From Paracoccaceae bacterium (GTDB taxonomy: Bacteria > Pseudomonadota > Alphaproteobacteria > Rhodobacterales > Rhodobacteraceae): a stretch of DNA of 7,199 nt. The stretch covers positions 1 to 7,199 of the forward strand of contig RFZH01000119.1 in NCBI GenBank assembly GCA_009920815.1, read 5' to 3'. The notes beneath the pieces are model-generated. The model saw only the letters and a list, made by a program, of their open reading frames with translations. It did no database searches and was not told the origin of the DNA. This document shows, piece by piece, positions 1 to 5,962 of the stretch. Each line of letters begins with the position of its first letter. The stretch's first letter is position 1. The position numbers were made by a program, and so were the translations under genes.

Positions 1-1584
1 GAACGCATGAAGGCGGGCGGTATGGATGGGATTGAATTGGAAATGTATGGGCATTTAATTGACCAATTCATCTCGCCGCTGACGAATGACTTGGATGGGC
101 CATATGGTGGCCACTCTCTTGAAACCCGTATTGCGTTTCCTTTGGCTATTATCGACGCGGTTCGCAAACGGGTTGGGCGCGACTTTATCGTCGGGGTGCG
201 CTTTGCCGCTGATGAACAAAACCCTGCGGGCATCACGCCAGAAATGGGAATTGAGGTTTCAAAACGCTTTGCCGCAACGGGTCAGATTGATTTTATCAAC
301 GTCATTCGCGGTCGCGTTCATACCGATCCCGCCTTGACCGATGTCATTCCCGTCCAAGGTATGAAAAGCGCGCCGCATTTGGATTTCGCGGGACGCGTGC
401 GGGCCGAGGTTGGATTGCCGACCTTTCACGCCGCGCGTATTCCTGATGTTGCGACCGCGCGCCATGCTGTGGCGACCGGGCAACTGGACATGGTGGGCAT
501 GACGCGCGCGCACATGGCCGATCCGCATATCGTTCAAAAAATTATGCAAGGGCGAGAAGATGATATTCGCCCCTGTGTCGGGGCGACCTATTGCTTGGAT
601 CGGATCTATCAGGGGGGCGAAGCACTCTGTATTCATAACCCTGCGACTGGACGCGAATTGTCTATGCCGCATGTAATTTCGCCCGCAGATATGCAAAAAA
701 AGGTGGTCGTTGTTGGCGCTGGGCCAGGTGGTCTTGAGGCCGCGCGCGTTGCTTCAGAACGTGGCCATAAGGTGACCGTTTTCGAGGCTGCCCCAGATCC
801 CGGTGGTCAAGTGCGTTTAACTGCACAAAATCAACGCCGTCGTGAAATGATCGGAATTATCGATTGGCGTATGTCCCAATGCGCAGCGCGCGATGTTGAA
901 TTTCGGTTCAACACTTGGGCTGAGGCCGAGGATGTCACAGCATTGCAACCCGATGTTGTGATTGTTGCGACCGGGGGTTTGCCGAATTTACGTTTACATG
1001 AAACCAAGACGGAGGCTGATTTGGCGGTTTCCGCATGGGATATTATTTCTGGTGACGTCATTCCACGTGGACGTGTACTCATTTATGATGAGGCGGGCGA
1101 TCACCCCGCATTGATGGCAGCCGAAGTTGTCGCAGATGCGGGAGGATCAGTCGAAGTGATGACCCCAGACCGGACATTTTCCCCCGAGATTATGGGCATG
1201 AATTTAGTACCCTATATGCGGGCATTGCAAGGGCGTGATGTGACATTCACTGTTGCGCGGCGATTATTGGGCATCGAGAGAAATGGCAATCGCTTGATGG
1301 CCCGGATCGGTACAGATTACAGCGATTTGGTTACACGCGCGGATTACGATCAAGTGGTCGTCAACTATGGCACCATGCCAATTGATGATCTCTATTTTGA
1401 CTTGAAACCGATGAGCCGAAATTTGGGTACGTTGGATTATGAGGCTTTTATTCAAGGACAGCCGCAGACTATTGTCAAAAATGAAACGGCGACGTTCGAT
1501 CTTTATCGGATCGGAGATGCCGTGAGTTCACGCAACACCCATGCCGCGATCTATGATGCCCTGCGGTTAATGGCCCAGATTTAG
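1..1584 (+). CDS. N-methyl amino acid/betaine demethylase (TMADH/DgcA-like flavoprotein), 5'-truncated
   Basis: Partial two-domain NADH:flavin oxidoreductase of the trimethylamine dehydrogenase/2,4-dienoyl-CoA reductase type. The frame is open to the window edge (Glu-Arg codons precede the Met at base 7) and sequence at that Met already matches the middle of the flavin TIM barrel, so the true start lies upstream; members are usually about 650-700 residues and about 527 are visible. Counting from that Met: barrel end with TRAHMADPHIV (166-176), an iron-sulfur-type cysteine region (C190, C196, C208), the dinucleotide-binding GAGPGG (237-242), ATGG (321-324), and a closing flavin motif RIGDAVSSRNTHAA (501-514). 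The closest match I recall is DgcA/N-methylproline demethylase, which strips N-methyl groups from dimethylglycine or proline-betaine derivatives; the substrate here cannot be read from sequence. One of the four cluster cysteines of trimethylamine dehydrogenase is replaced by Ala193. The protein is probably cytoplasmic. The next gene, a LysR regulator, starts 9 bases downstream. Confidence 0.85.
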   Translation, partial: ERMKAGGMDGIELEMYGHLIDQFISPLTNDLDGPYGGHSLETRIAFPLAIIDAVRKRVGRDFIVGVRFAADEQNPAGITPEMGIEVSKRFAATGQIDFINVIRGRVHTDPALTDVIPVQGMKSAPHLDFAGRVRAEVGLPTFHAARIPDVATARHAVATGQLDMVGMTRAHMADPHIVQKIMQGREDDIRPCVGATYCLDRIYQGGEALCIHNPATGRELSMPHVISPADMQKKVVVVGAGPGGLEAARVASERGHKVTVFEAAPDPGGQVRLTAQNQRRREMIGIIDWRMSQCAARDVEFRFNTWAEAEDVTALQPDVVIVATGGLPNLRLHETKTEADLAVSAWDIISGDVIPRGRVLIYDEAGDHPALMAAEVVADAGGSVEVMTPDRTFSPEIMGMNLVPYMRALQGRDVTFTVARRLLGIERNGNRLMARIGTDYSDLVTRADYDQVVVNYGTMPIDDLYFDLKPMSRNLGTLDYEAFIQGQPQTIVKNETATFDLYRIGDAVSSRNTHAAIYDALRLMAQI

Positions 1585-1586
1585 GA
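1583..1586 (+). promoter_or_regulatory. Ribosome binding site for the LysR gene, overlapping the upstream stop codon
   Basis: AGGA covers the last two bases of the demethylase TAG stop (1582-1584) and lies 7 bases before the ATG at 1594. This supports that start and suggests coupled translation of the two genes from one transcript. Confidence 0.6.
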
Positions 1587-1593
1587 TGTTCAG

Positions 1594-2472
1594 ATGATCG
1601 AGAAACTGGAAATGTTCATCGCGGTCGCGCGCGAAGAACACTTTGGCCGTGCGGCTGCCAGTTTGGGCATTACCCAACCCAGTTTATCTAGCGGTATCAA
1701 ACAGCTAGAAGATCAGCTGGGTGTTCAGTTGATCTTTCGCGGGTCCCGTTTTGGTGGCCTCACACCCGAAGGGAAAACCGCCCTGGATTGGGCGCGCCGC
1801 ATTGTTGGGGATGCACGCCAGTTAAAGGCAGAGATGCGCCAAACGCGGCATGGTTTGTCTGGCCAATTGCGCATGGCAGTTATTCCAACGGCTCTAACAT
1901 GGGCGTCGCACCTAGCCACACGGTTTAGTGCAAAGCACCCAAAGGTCAGGTTTCAGATTCAATCTCGCTCATCCGTCGAAATTTTAAGCATGCTTGAGAA
2001 TTTAGAAATCGATGTCGGTCTGTCCTATCTTGATAACGAACCGCTGGGGCGTGTCAGTACCGCGTCACTGTATCAAGAGAATTATATGTTGATCTGTTCC
2101 CAAGGATCGCCCTTTTCAAATCGCTCTGCCGTGGAGTGGGCAGAGCTTGGTGATCAAAAACTTTGCCTCTTAACCTCAGACATGCAAAACCGTCGTATCA
2201 TAGACCGCAATTTTGCTGATCACGATATCGAACTAGCACCTGTGATTGAGGCGAATTCCACCGTTGTATTGGTTTCAAACGTTTTGCGCGGCGATTGGTT
2301 GACAATTTTGCCCGAAGATTTGGCGAACTTTTTGATTGTTGGAAAACCGCTTTCGGCGATCCCGATTAAAGGTGGTCGCGCTGGTCATCATGTTGGATTG
2401 GTCGCACCGTATAGCGAGCCTCATACGCCAACCCTGGCGGCGCTTTTGGCGGAAGCAAAGAGAATGTCGTAA
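1594..2472 (+). CDS. LysR-family transcriptional regulator, FdsR-like
   Basis: A 292-residue LysR-type regulator of full family length. The N-terminal winged helix-turn-helix spans about residues 2-60, with the recognition region GRAAASLGITQPSLSSGIKQ at 18-37. A linker helix follows (about 60-88), and the effector-binding periplasmic-binding-protein-like domain begins near QLRMAVIPTA (91-100). The pattern HGLSG before that domain, then LENLEIDVGLSYLDNEPLGR and LLTSDMQNRRIIDRN, resembles regulators I recall beside NAD-dependent formate dehydrogenase (fds) operons; this is from memory, not a search. LysR regulators are often divergent from their targets. This one is co-directional, immediately downstream of the demethylase, and probably co-transcribed with it. 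Likely targets are the demethylase operon and/or one-carbon oxidation genes outside the window. The LysR assignment is firm; the FdsR-like subfamily is moderate and the effector is unknown. Confidence 0.93.
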   Translation: MIEKLEMFIAVAREEHFGRAAASLGITQPSLSSGIKQLEDQLGVQLIFRGSRFGGLTPEGKTALDWARRIVGDARQLKAEMRQTRHGLSGQLRMAVIPTALTWASHLATRFSAKHPKVRFQIQSRSSVEILSMLENLEIDVGLSYLDNEPLGRVSTASLYQENYMLICSQGSPFSNRSAVEWAELGDQKLCLLTSDMQNRRIIDRNFADHDIELAPVIEANSTVVLVSNVLRGDWLTILPEDLANFLIVGKPLSAIPIKGGRAGHHVGLVAPYSEPHTPTLAALLAEAKRMS

Positions 2473-2521
2473 AAATTTGATGACAGACTTGCAATTTCCG
2501 AGCAGTGTTATGGCATCATTT

Positions 2522-2526
2522 GGAGG
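2522..2526 (+). promoter_or_regulatory. Ribosome binding site deciding the dioxygenase start
   Basis: A strong GGAGG lies 5 bases before the ATG at 2532. An in-frame ATG at 2505 would add nine residues (MLWHHLEVA) but would put this site inside the gene, and I see no comparable site upstream of it. The ATG at 2532 is therefore preferred. Confidence 0.75.
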
Positions 2527-2531
2527 TTGCC

Positions 2532-3440
2532 ATGTTAACCCAGCCACAGAAACTGTTTTATGACCAAAATGGATATCTCTTGGTCGAGGATATTTTGACT
2601 CCTGATCAGTTATCTAAGTTACAAGACATTACGTACCGCTATATCGATGCGTCTAGGACAGTTTCTGAAAGTAACGACATTTATGATTTGGACGCGGGAC
2701 ACAGCGCACAAACGCCTAAGTTAACACGTATAAAACTGCCGCATAAACAGGATCCTTATTTCTGGGAAGTTTTGGTGAATTCGCGCGTGACACAGGTCTT
2801 GACCGATTTATTGGGTCCTAACACAACGTTATTGACGTCCAAGTTAAATACAAAAGCACCGGGCGGTGGGGCGGCCGTTGAATGGCATCAAGACTGGGCA
2901 TTTTATCCCCATACAAATGACGATTTGTTAGCCTTTGGTATCATGTTAGAGGATGTGACACCCGATAATGGTCCATTAATGGTCATTCCCGAAAGCCATC
3001 GTGGCCCTGTCCTTAGCCATCATGCCAATGGTGTTTTCTGTGGTGCAGTTGATCCAGATGATCCTGATTTTCACATTGATCGCGCAGTAACGCTTACTGG
3101 AAAAGCAGGGTCAATGACTGTGCATCATGCCCGAACTTTACACGGTTCGGCACCGAACATAAGTGATCGGGCGCGGATGATTTTATTTTACGAGATTGCC
3201 AAAGCAGATGCCTGGCCAATATTAGGATCTGGTTCCTATTTCCATGGTCTGGGACAAACTCGATTTTGGCAAGATCTACAGGATCGCACAATAACAGGCG
3301 CGCCAGTTTTAGAGCCACGGGTCGAAGCTGTTCCCGTTCGTATGCCATTGCCGCCGGCCCCAGATAGTTCATCAATTTTCAAAACACAAAAAACTGGTGG
3401 TGCCAAAAGCGCCTTTTCGAATTCGAATGCCTCAATGTGA
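2532..3440 (+). CDS. Phytanoyl-CoA dioxygenase (PhyH) family Fe(II)/2-oxoglutarate oxygenase
   Basis: A 302-residue cytoplasmic non-heme iron oxygenase; the start is chosen by the GGAGG at 2522-2526. The N-terminus has the PhyH-type opening with FYDQNGYLLVEDILTPDQL (9-27). The iron triad appears as HQD (H119, D121) in VEWHQDWAFYPH, and the distal histidine is most likely H204 in RTLHGSAPNIS. An arginine in SDRAR (probably R215) is placed to bind the 2-oxoglutarate carboxylate. The fold-typical DNGPLMVIPESHRGP (145-159) lies between. Such enzymes hydroxylate small molecules, consuming O2 and 2-oxoglutarate and producing succinate and CO2. The family is very diverse, so the substrate cannot be named; ectoine, phytanoyl-CoA and small amines are all known family substrates. 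Position after the demethylase and its regulator suggests a catabolic role on a related compound (inference). The last 20 or so residues are polar and low complexity, and the 3' end overlaps the convergent DedA gene by 9 bases. Confidence 0.88.
   Translation: MLTQPQKLFYDQNGYLLVEDILTPDQLSKLQDITYRYIDASRTVSESNDIYDLDAGHSAQTPKLTRIKLPHKQDPYFWEVLVNSRVTQVLTDLLGPNTTLLTSKLNTKAPGGGAAVEWHQDWAFYPHTNDDLLAFGIMLEDVTPDNGPLMVIPESHRGPVLSHHANGVFCGAVDPDDPDFHIDRAVTLTGKAGSMTVHHARTLHGSAPNISDRARMILFYEIAKADAWPILGSGSYFHGLGQTRFWQDLQDRTITGAPVLEPRVEAVPVRMPLPPAPDSSSIFKTQKTGGAKSAFSNSNASM
3399..3417 (+). terminator. Possible weak intrinsic terminator inside the end of the dioxygenase gene
   Basis: On the plus strand GGTGC (3399-3403), loop CAAAA, and GCGCC (3409-3413) can pair as five base pairs including one G-U, followed at once by TTTT (3414-3417). 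It lies 23 bases before the dioxygenase stop, where a terminator would have to sit because the next gene is convergent and overlapping. The stem is short and the U run is only four, so this may be chance. Confidence 0.3.
3416..3427. repeat. 12-base perfect palindrome at the convergent gene junction
   Basis: TTCGAATTCGAA is a perfect palindrome and also two copies of TTCGAA. It encodes part of the low-complexity C-terminus of the dioxygenase (Ser-Asn-Ser-Asn) and lies just past the DedA stop codon. No function is evident; it could be a protein-binding dyad or simply a by-product of codon repetition. Confidence 0.45.
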
Positions 3441-4040
3441 AATCTGTTCGGTGTGACGCTTCATCAGGATGTGTGCATACCAAGACAAAGCAATGATTGC
3501 GCCAATGGCTGCAAAAATTCCATTCAAGTCTGATGCGATTTCAGAAATTGCATTAATGTTGTCGCCGAAAAGATATCCCAGCGATAGATAGCCCGTAACC
3601 CAAACGCATTCTCCCAAGCAACACCAGAGTGTAAAACGTCGCCATCCATAGTGGGCCGCGCCAGACAAGAAATTCACGTAAGGACCCAATGGCGAAAAAA
3701 GCCAACGTGACAAAAAGATAGTTTTTCCACCGGATACATCCATTGCATGACGTGCTCGATCAATTAATGCGTGCCGTGTGGGTGTACCGTCTAGCCAGTG
3801 AATTAATCGTCGGCCAAATAGATGTCCTGAGTGATAACCAATTTGATCCCCCAAATTTGCAGCAATCATTGCGACAGACCAGGTTGTAATAAATGATAAA
3901 TCCCCGGCCGCCACAAGTGAACCGCAGGTCAAGATGACGATTGACGATGGCAACGGTAGTGCGAAGCAAGAAAGCAGGATCACAATACCCAACAGTGGTA
4001 AACCCCAAACCGCCAGAAGTGTCAGCACCTGCTCAGTCAC
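3432..4040 (-). CDS. DedA-family (VTT domain) integral membrane protein
   Basis: A 202-residue inner-membrane protein with a GTG start at 4040-4038. AGGGA on the minus strand about 7 bases upstream is a reasonable ribosome binding site. DedA/VTT signs are ALPLPSS (27-33, the re-entrant loop region), NLGDQIGYHSGHLFGR (62-77), and SRWLFSPLGPYVNFLSG (111-127). Hydrophobic stretches near 8-26, 34-60, 131-157 and 168-193 complete the fold. The acidic residue often found after the first proline motif is absent (PLPSS), and the second arginine of the classical pattern is not seen, which suggests a divergent subfamily. DedA proteins are established as proton-coupled membrane homeostasis factors, and some are reported lipid transporters (UptA for undecaprenyl phosphate, PetA for phosphatidylethanolamine in Bacillus). 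The gene overlaps the upstream small gene by 8 bases and follows psd-pssA, which hints at a phospholipid substrate (inference). Confidence 0.9.
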   Translation of the reverse strand: MTEQVLTLLAVWGLPLLGIVILLSCFALPLPSSIVILTCGSLVAAGDLSFITTWSVAMIAANLGDQIGYHSGHLFGRRLIHWLDGTPTRHALIDRARHAMDVSGGKTIFLSRWLFSPLGPYVNFLSGAAHYGWRRFTLWCCLGECVWVTGYLSLGYLFGDNINAISEIASDLNGIFAAIGAIIALSWYAHILMKRHTEQISH

Positions 4041-4401
4041 CGTGTTTCCCTGTCCTTTGATCTAGTGCCGGTTGCAGTTCATCCATCAATTTTTTGACGT
4101 TTATGCCGCGCATCTGCGCAATTTTTTCCAAGCTCAGCCGCTTGGACCCTCGTCCGTCAATCCCAATCAATATCAATAGTTCATTGGATTCAATTTTATA
4201 GGACTGACTGATGTAGGCAGGTGTCATCCACGGTTCCAGTTTTTGAAAACGGTGTACTGGATCTGACCAATAAATCGTGGAGGAAATCAATCGTACCGTA
4301 AAAAATACAAGCGCTACGAACGCAAGGCAAAGCGCTGAGAAAACGACCTTATGGCGTTGCCACACATGTTTGAGAGAGCTTATGAAATCTACGATTGTCA
4401 C
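4033..4401 (-). CDS. Small single-span membrane protein with a helical C-terminal domain, function unknown
   Basis: A 122-residue protein I cannot name. A basic N-terminus (K11, R16, H17, K18) precedes one strong transmembrane segment at about 19-41. A soluble part follows with KLEPWMTPAYISQSYKI (54-70), a stretch rich in Ile/Leu (74-81), and a C-terminal helical segment RLSLEKIAQMRGINVKKLMD (88-107) that reads like a helix-turn-helix. By the positive-inside rule the C-terminus would face the periplasm, which argues against DNA binding. The start is a GTG at 4401-4399; the best ribosome binding site candidate (GGGAAG) is about 10 bases away, so translation may be weak. It starts 37 bases after pssA and overlaps dedA by 8 bases, so it is surely co-transcribed. 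The operon position and residue pattern speak for a real gene; I believe similar small proteins occur in Rhodobacterales, but this is unverified recall. A role helping the phospholipid enzymes or DedA is inference. Confidence 0.78.
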   Translation of the reverse strand: MTIVDFISSLKHVWQRHKVVFSALCLAFVALVFFTVRLISSTIYWSDPVHRFQKLEPWMTPAYISQSYKIESNELLILIGIDGRGSKRLSLEKIAQMRGINVKKLMDELQPALDQRTGKHGD

Positions 4402-4438
4402 CTACATACGACTTCCCGCGGTTAGGCATCAACTTGTC

Positions 4439-5188
4439 TCAAGATAAGACGCGGCCTTTTGATTTTATAACCGACCAAAGGACGCTTGCCAGATAAATAA
4501 CATCGATCACAACCATTAAACGCCACAGTTGCGCGATAAAAAGGCCGATACAAATTACAACGCCGAACATTGCTATGCTGACCAATTTACGCGGCACACG
4601 TATTGATTTGGGCGAAAAAGTTTTAATTTGCGAGATCATTAGGAAACCGACGATCCCTAACCATATCGCAACTAAGATTGGGTTTTCGCGCAGATCAATA
4701 AGATCTGACATCGTCAGGAAGAGTGGTAATAGCCCAAGCATTGCGCCTGCAGGGGCAGGAACACCCGTAAAGGATTTTCCATCGCCTGTTTTCTTTTCCC
4801 GCGTCACGTTAAATCGCGCCAACCGCAAACACGCCGCGGTGATGTACACCAAAACGAATATCCACGAAATGCCTGTCTGGCCCCTCAGGAAAAATTCATA
4901 GACAATCAAGCCGGGCGCGACGCCGAAACATAGAAAATCGGAGAGCGAGTCCAACTCTGCGCCAAAATCGGAGGCGGCATTTAATCGCCGTGCCAATAAC
5001 CCGTCGAGACCATCGAAAACACCCGAGATTAAAATCAACGTAACCGCGATTTCAAATCGTTCTTCGATTGCATAACGGATTGCCGTTATGCCTAGGCACA
5101 TACCCGAAATTGTCGCCAAGTTAGGCAGCAACATATAAAACGGGATGCGTTCGCGTTGATCTTCTGGTTTTGGGGCTTTGTTGGACAT
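4439..5188 (-). CDS. pssA: CDP-diacylglycerol-serine O-phosphatidyltransferase (phosphatidylserine synthase)
   Basis: A 249-residue inner-membrane enzyme that joins CDP-diacylglycerol and L-serine to form phosphatidylserine and CMP, the step before Psd. It carries the complete CDP-alcohol phosphatidyltransferase signature: D59, D62, G63, A66, R67, G76, D80 and D84, within FDGLDGLLAR (58-67) and GAELDSLSD (76-84). The aspartates bind the divalent metals and the CDP group. The opening PFYMLLPNLATISGMCLGI (16-34) is typical of the membrane-integral type II PssA found in alphaproteobacteria and Bacillus, as opposed to the peripheral E. coli type. Further hydrophobic spans lie near 108-123, 146-160, 172-186 and 202-240. 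Length is normal. The ATG at 5188 is supported by GAGGAAG on the minus strand (5192-5198), and the gene begins 12 bases after the psd stop. No missing key residues were seen. Confidence 0.96.
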   Translation of the reverse strand: MSNKAPKPEDQRERIPFYMLLPNLATISGMCLGITAIRYAIEERFEIAVTLILISGVFDGLDGLLARRLNAASDFGAELDSLSDFLCFGVAPGLIVYEFFLRGQTGISWIFVLVYITAACLRLARFNVTREKKTGDGKSFTGVPAPAGAMLGLLPLFLTMSDLIDLRENPILVAIWLGIVGFLMISQIKTFSPKSIRVPRKLVSIAMFGVVICIGLFIAQLWRLMVVIDVIYLASVLWSVIKSKGRVLS

Positions 5189-5200
5189 TGTCTTCCTCGA

Positions 5201-5869
5201 CTATGATCCCAGGTCTGCAATGACTGTTTCACCTGCGACCATGGTTTGTCCAATGGAAACTTTGGCTGTTGCACCTTCGGGCAAATAAATGTCCAAACGT
5301 GATCCAAAGCGGATCAGGCCAAATCGTTCACCACGTCCTAAATAGTCGCCCTCTTTTGACCAACACAAAATGCGGCGTGCAACAAGTCCTGCGATTTGTA
5401 CAACACCATATTCACGACCGTCTTCCAGTGCGATTGTCAGCCCGTTACGTTCATTGTCTTCTGATGCTTTATCTAGTGAAGCGTTCAAGAATTTGCCTGG
5501 ACGATAGGCGACTTTTTTAATTGTGCCTGCTGTTGGCACGCGGTTCACGTGACAGTTAAAAACAGACATGAACACTGAAATACGAACCATTGGTGCGTCA
5601 CCCAAACCCAATTCAGAAGGGGGAACTGCGGGTTCCAATAAGGAGACAATACCATCAGCAGGTGAGACCATCACACCTGCATGTTCTGGTGTCACGCGTT
5701 CGGGGTCACGAAAAAAGTAATAAACCCAAACTGTCAGGCCTGCACCAACCCATCCCAACGGTTCCCAAGCAAAAAACAGCCCGAGAGTTATTGCCGCAGC
5801 GATTGCAACAAATTTGCGTCCCTCAGGGTGCATGGGTTTTACAAATGTAGACATCATCGAAAGGCCCAT
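5201..5869 (-). CDS. psd: Phosphatidylserine decarboxylase proenzyme
   Basis: A 222-residue pyruvoyl-dependent decarboxylase of the short type, converting phosphatidylserine to phosphatidylethanolamine and CO2 at the inner membrane. The proenzyme cleaves itself between G189 and S190 in GLIRFGSRLDIYLP (184-197); S190 becomes the pyruvoyl group of the small alpha chain. The other likely self-processing residues are D72 in VSPADG and H107 in NCHVNRVP. Hydrophobic residues 19-52 probably form a membrane hairpin anchoring the beta chain. The ATG at 5869 has GAGG 7 bases upstream on the minus strand (5877-5880), which supports it over the later Met codons at residues 5 and 6. This gene leads a compact run with pssA, the small membrane protein and dedA; psd lying upstream of pssA is a familiar alphaproteobacterial order. 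Length fits the short family, about 210-235 residues. Confidence 0.96.
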   Translation of the reverse strand: MGLSMMSTFVKPMHPEGRKFVAIAAAITLGLFFAWEPLGWVGAGLTVWVYYFFRDPERVTPEHAGVMVSPADGIVSLLEPAVPPSELGLGDAPMVRISVFMSVFNCHVNRVPTAGTIKKVAYRPGKFLNASLDKASEDNERNGLTIALEDGREYGVVQIAGLVARRILCWSKEGDYLGRGERFGLIRFGSRLDIYLPEGATAKVSIGQTMVAGETVIADLGS

Positions 5870-5962
5870 GGCGTTTCCTCATTCAAAAAGTTGGTTAGCA
5901 ATACAGCTTGGATGATGGCAGCGCAATCGTTTAGCATTGATTGAACTGCCAAAGCGTATTCA
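5870..5962 (-). promoter_or_regulatory. pit-psd intergenic region, probable promoter region for the psd operon
   Basis: This 93-base gap is the longest in the window and the only obvious place for the psd-pssA operon promoter. A weak candidate on the minus strand is TTGCGC (5926-5921) and TATTGC (5903-5898), spaced by 17 bases; both boxes match consensus only partly. The gap also holds an inverted repeat listed separately, whose psd-proximal arm overlaps the candidate -35 box. Confidence 0.3.
5917..5950 (-). repeat. Imperfect inverted repeat (hairpin) between the phosphate transporter and psd
   Basis: Reading the minus strand, GGCAG (5950-5946), two unpaired bases, CAATC (5943-5939), a 10-base loop, GATTG (5928-5924), two unpaired bases, and CTGCC (5921-5917). 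Ten base pairs form around a 2x2 internal loop. It begins 12 bases after the transporter stop codon. No T run follows, so it is not a classical intrinsic terminator. It could be an mRNA 3'-end stem, a weak terminator, or an operator dyad for the psd operon. Confidence 0.5.

Noticed and set aside
259..696. 145-residue minus-strand open frame opposite the demethylase
   Set aside because: It is antisense to well-conserved coding sequence, with a His/Arg-rich composition typical of a reverse-strand shadow.
2505..2531. Earlier in-frame ATG for the dioxygenase, adding nine residues
   Set aside because: A strong GGAGG sits 5 bases before the ATG at 2532 and would lie inside the longer form; the extra residues do not resemble the family N-terminus.
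2473..2531. Promoter for the dioxygenase between it and the LysR gene
   Set aside because: TTGCAA and TGTTAT elements are present but with unsuitable spacing (11 bases); no convincing -35/-10 pair or LysR T-N11-A dyad could be assigned.
4433..4443. Small inverted repeat CTTG-TCT-CAAG across the pssA stop codon
   Set aside because: Four base pairs with no T run is within chance, and the downstream gene clearly continues the operon.
4575..4901. 108-residue plus-strand open frame opposite pssA
   Set aside because: It lies entirely antisense to a gene with a complete catalytic signature, has no recognisable domain, and reads as a shadow.
5590..5944. Two overlapping plus-strand open frames opposite psd
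   Set aside because: They overlap each other and a clear psd gene, and lack hydrophobic or domain patterns of their own.
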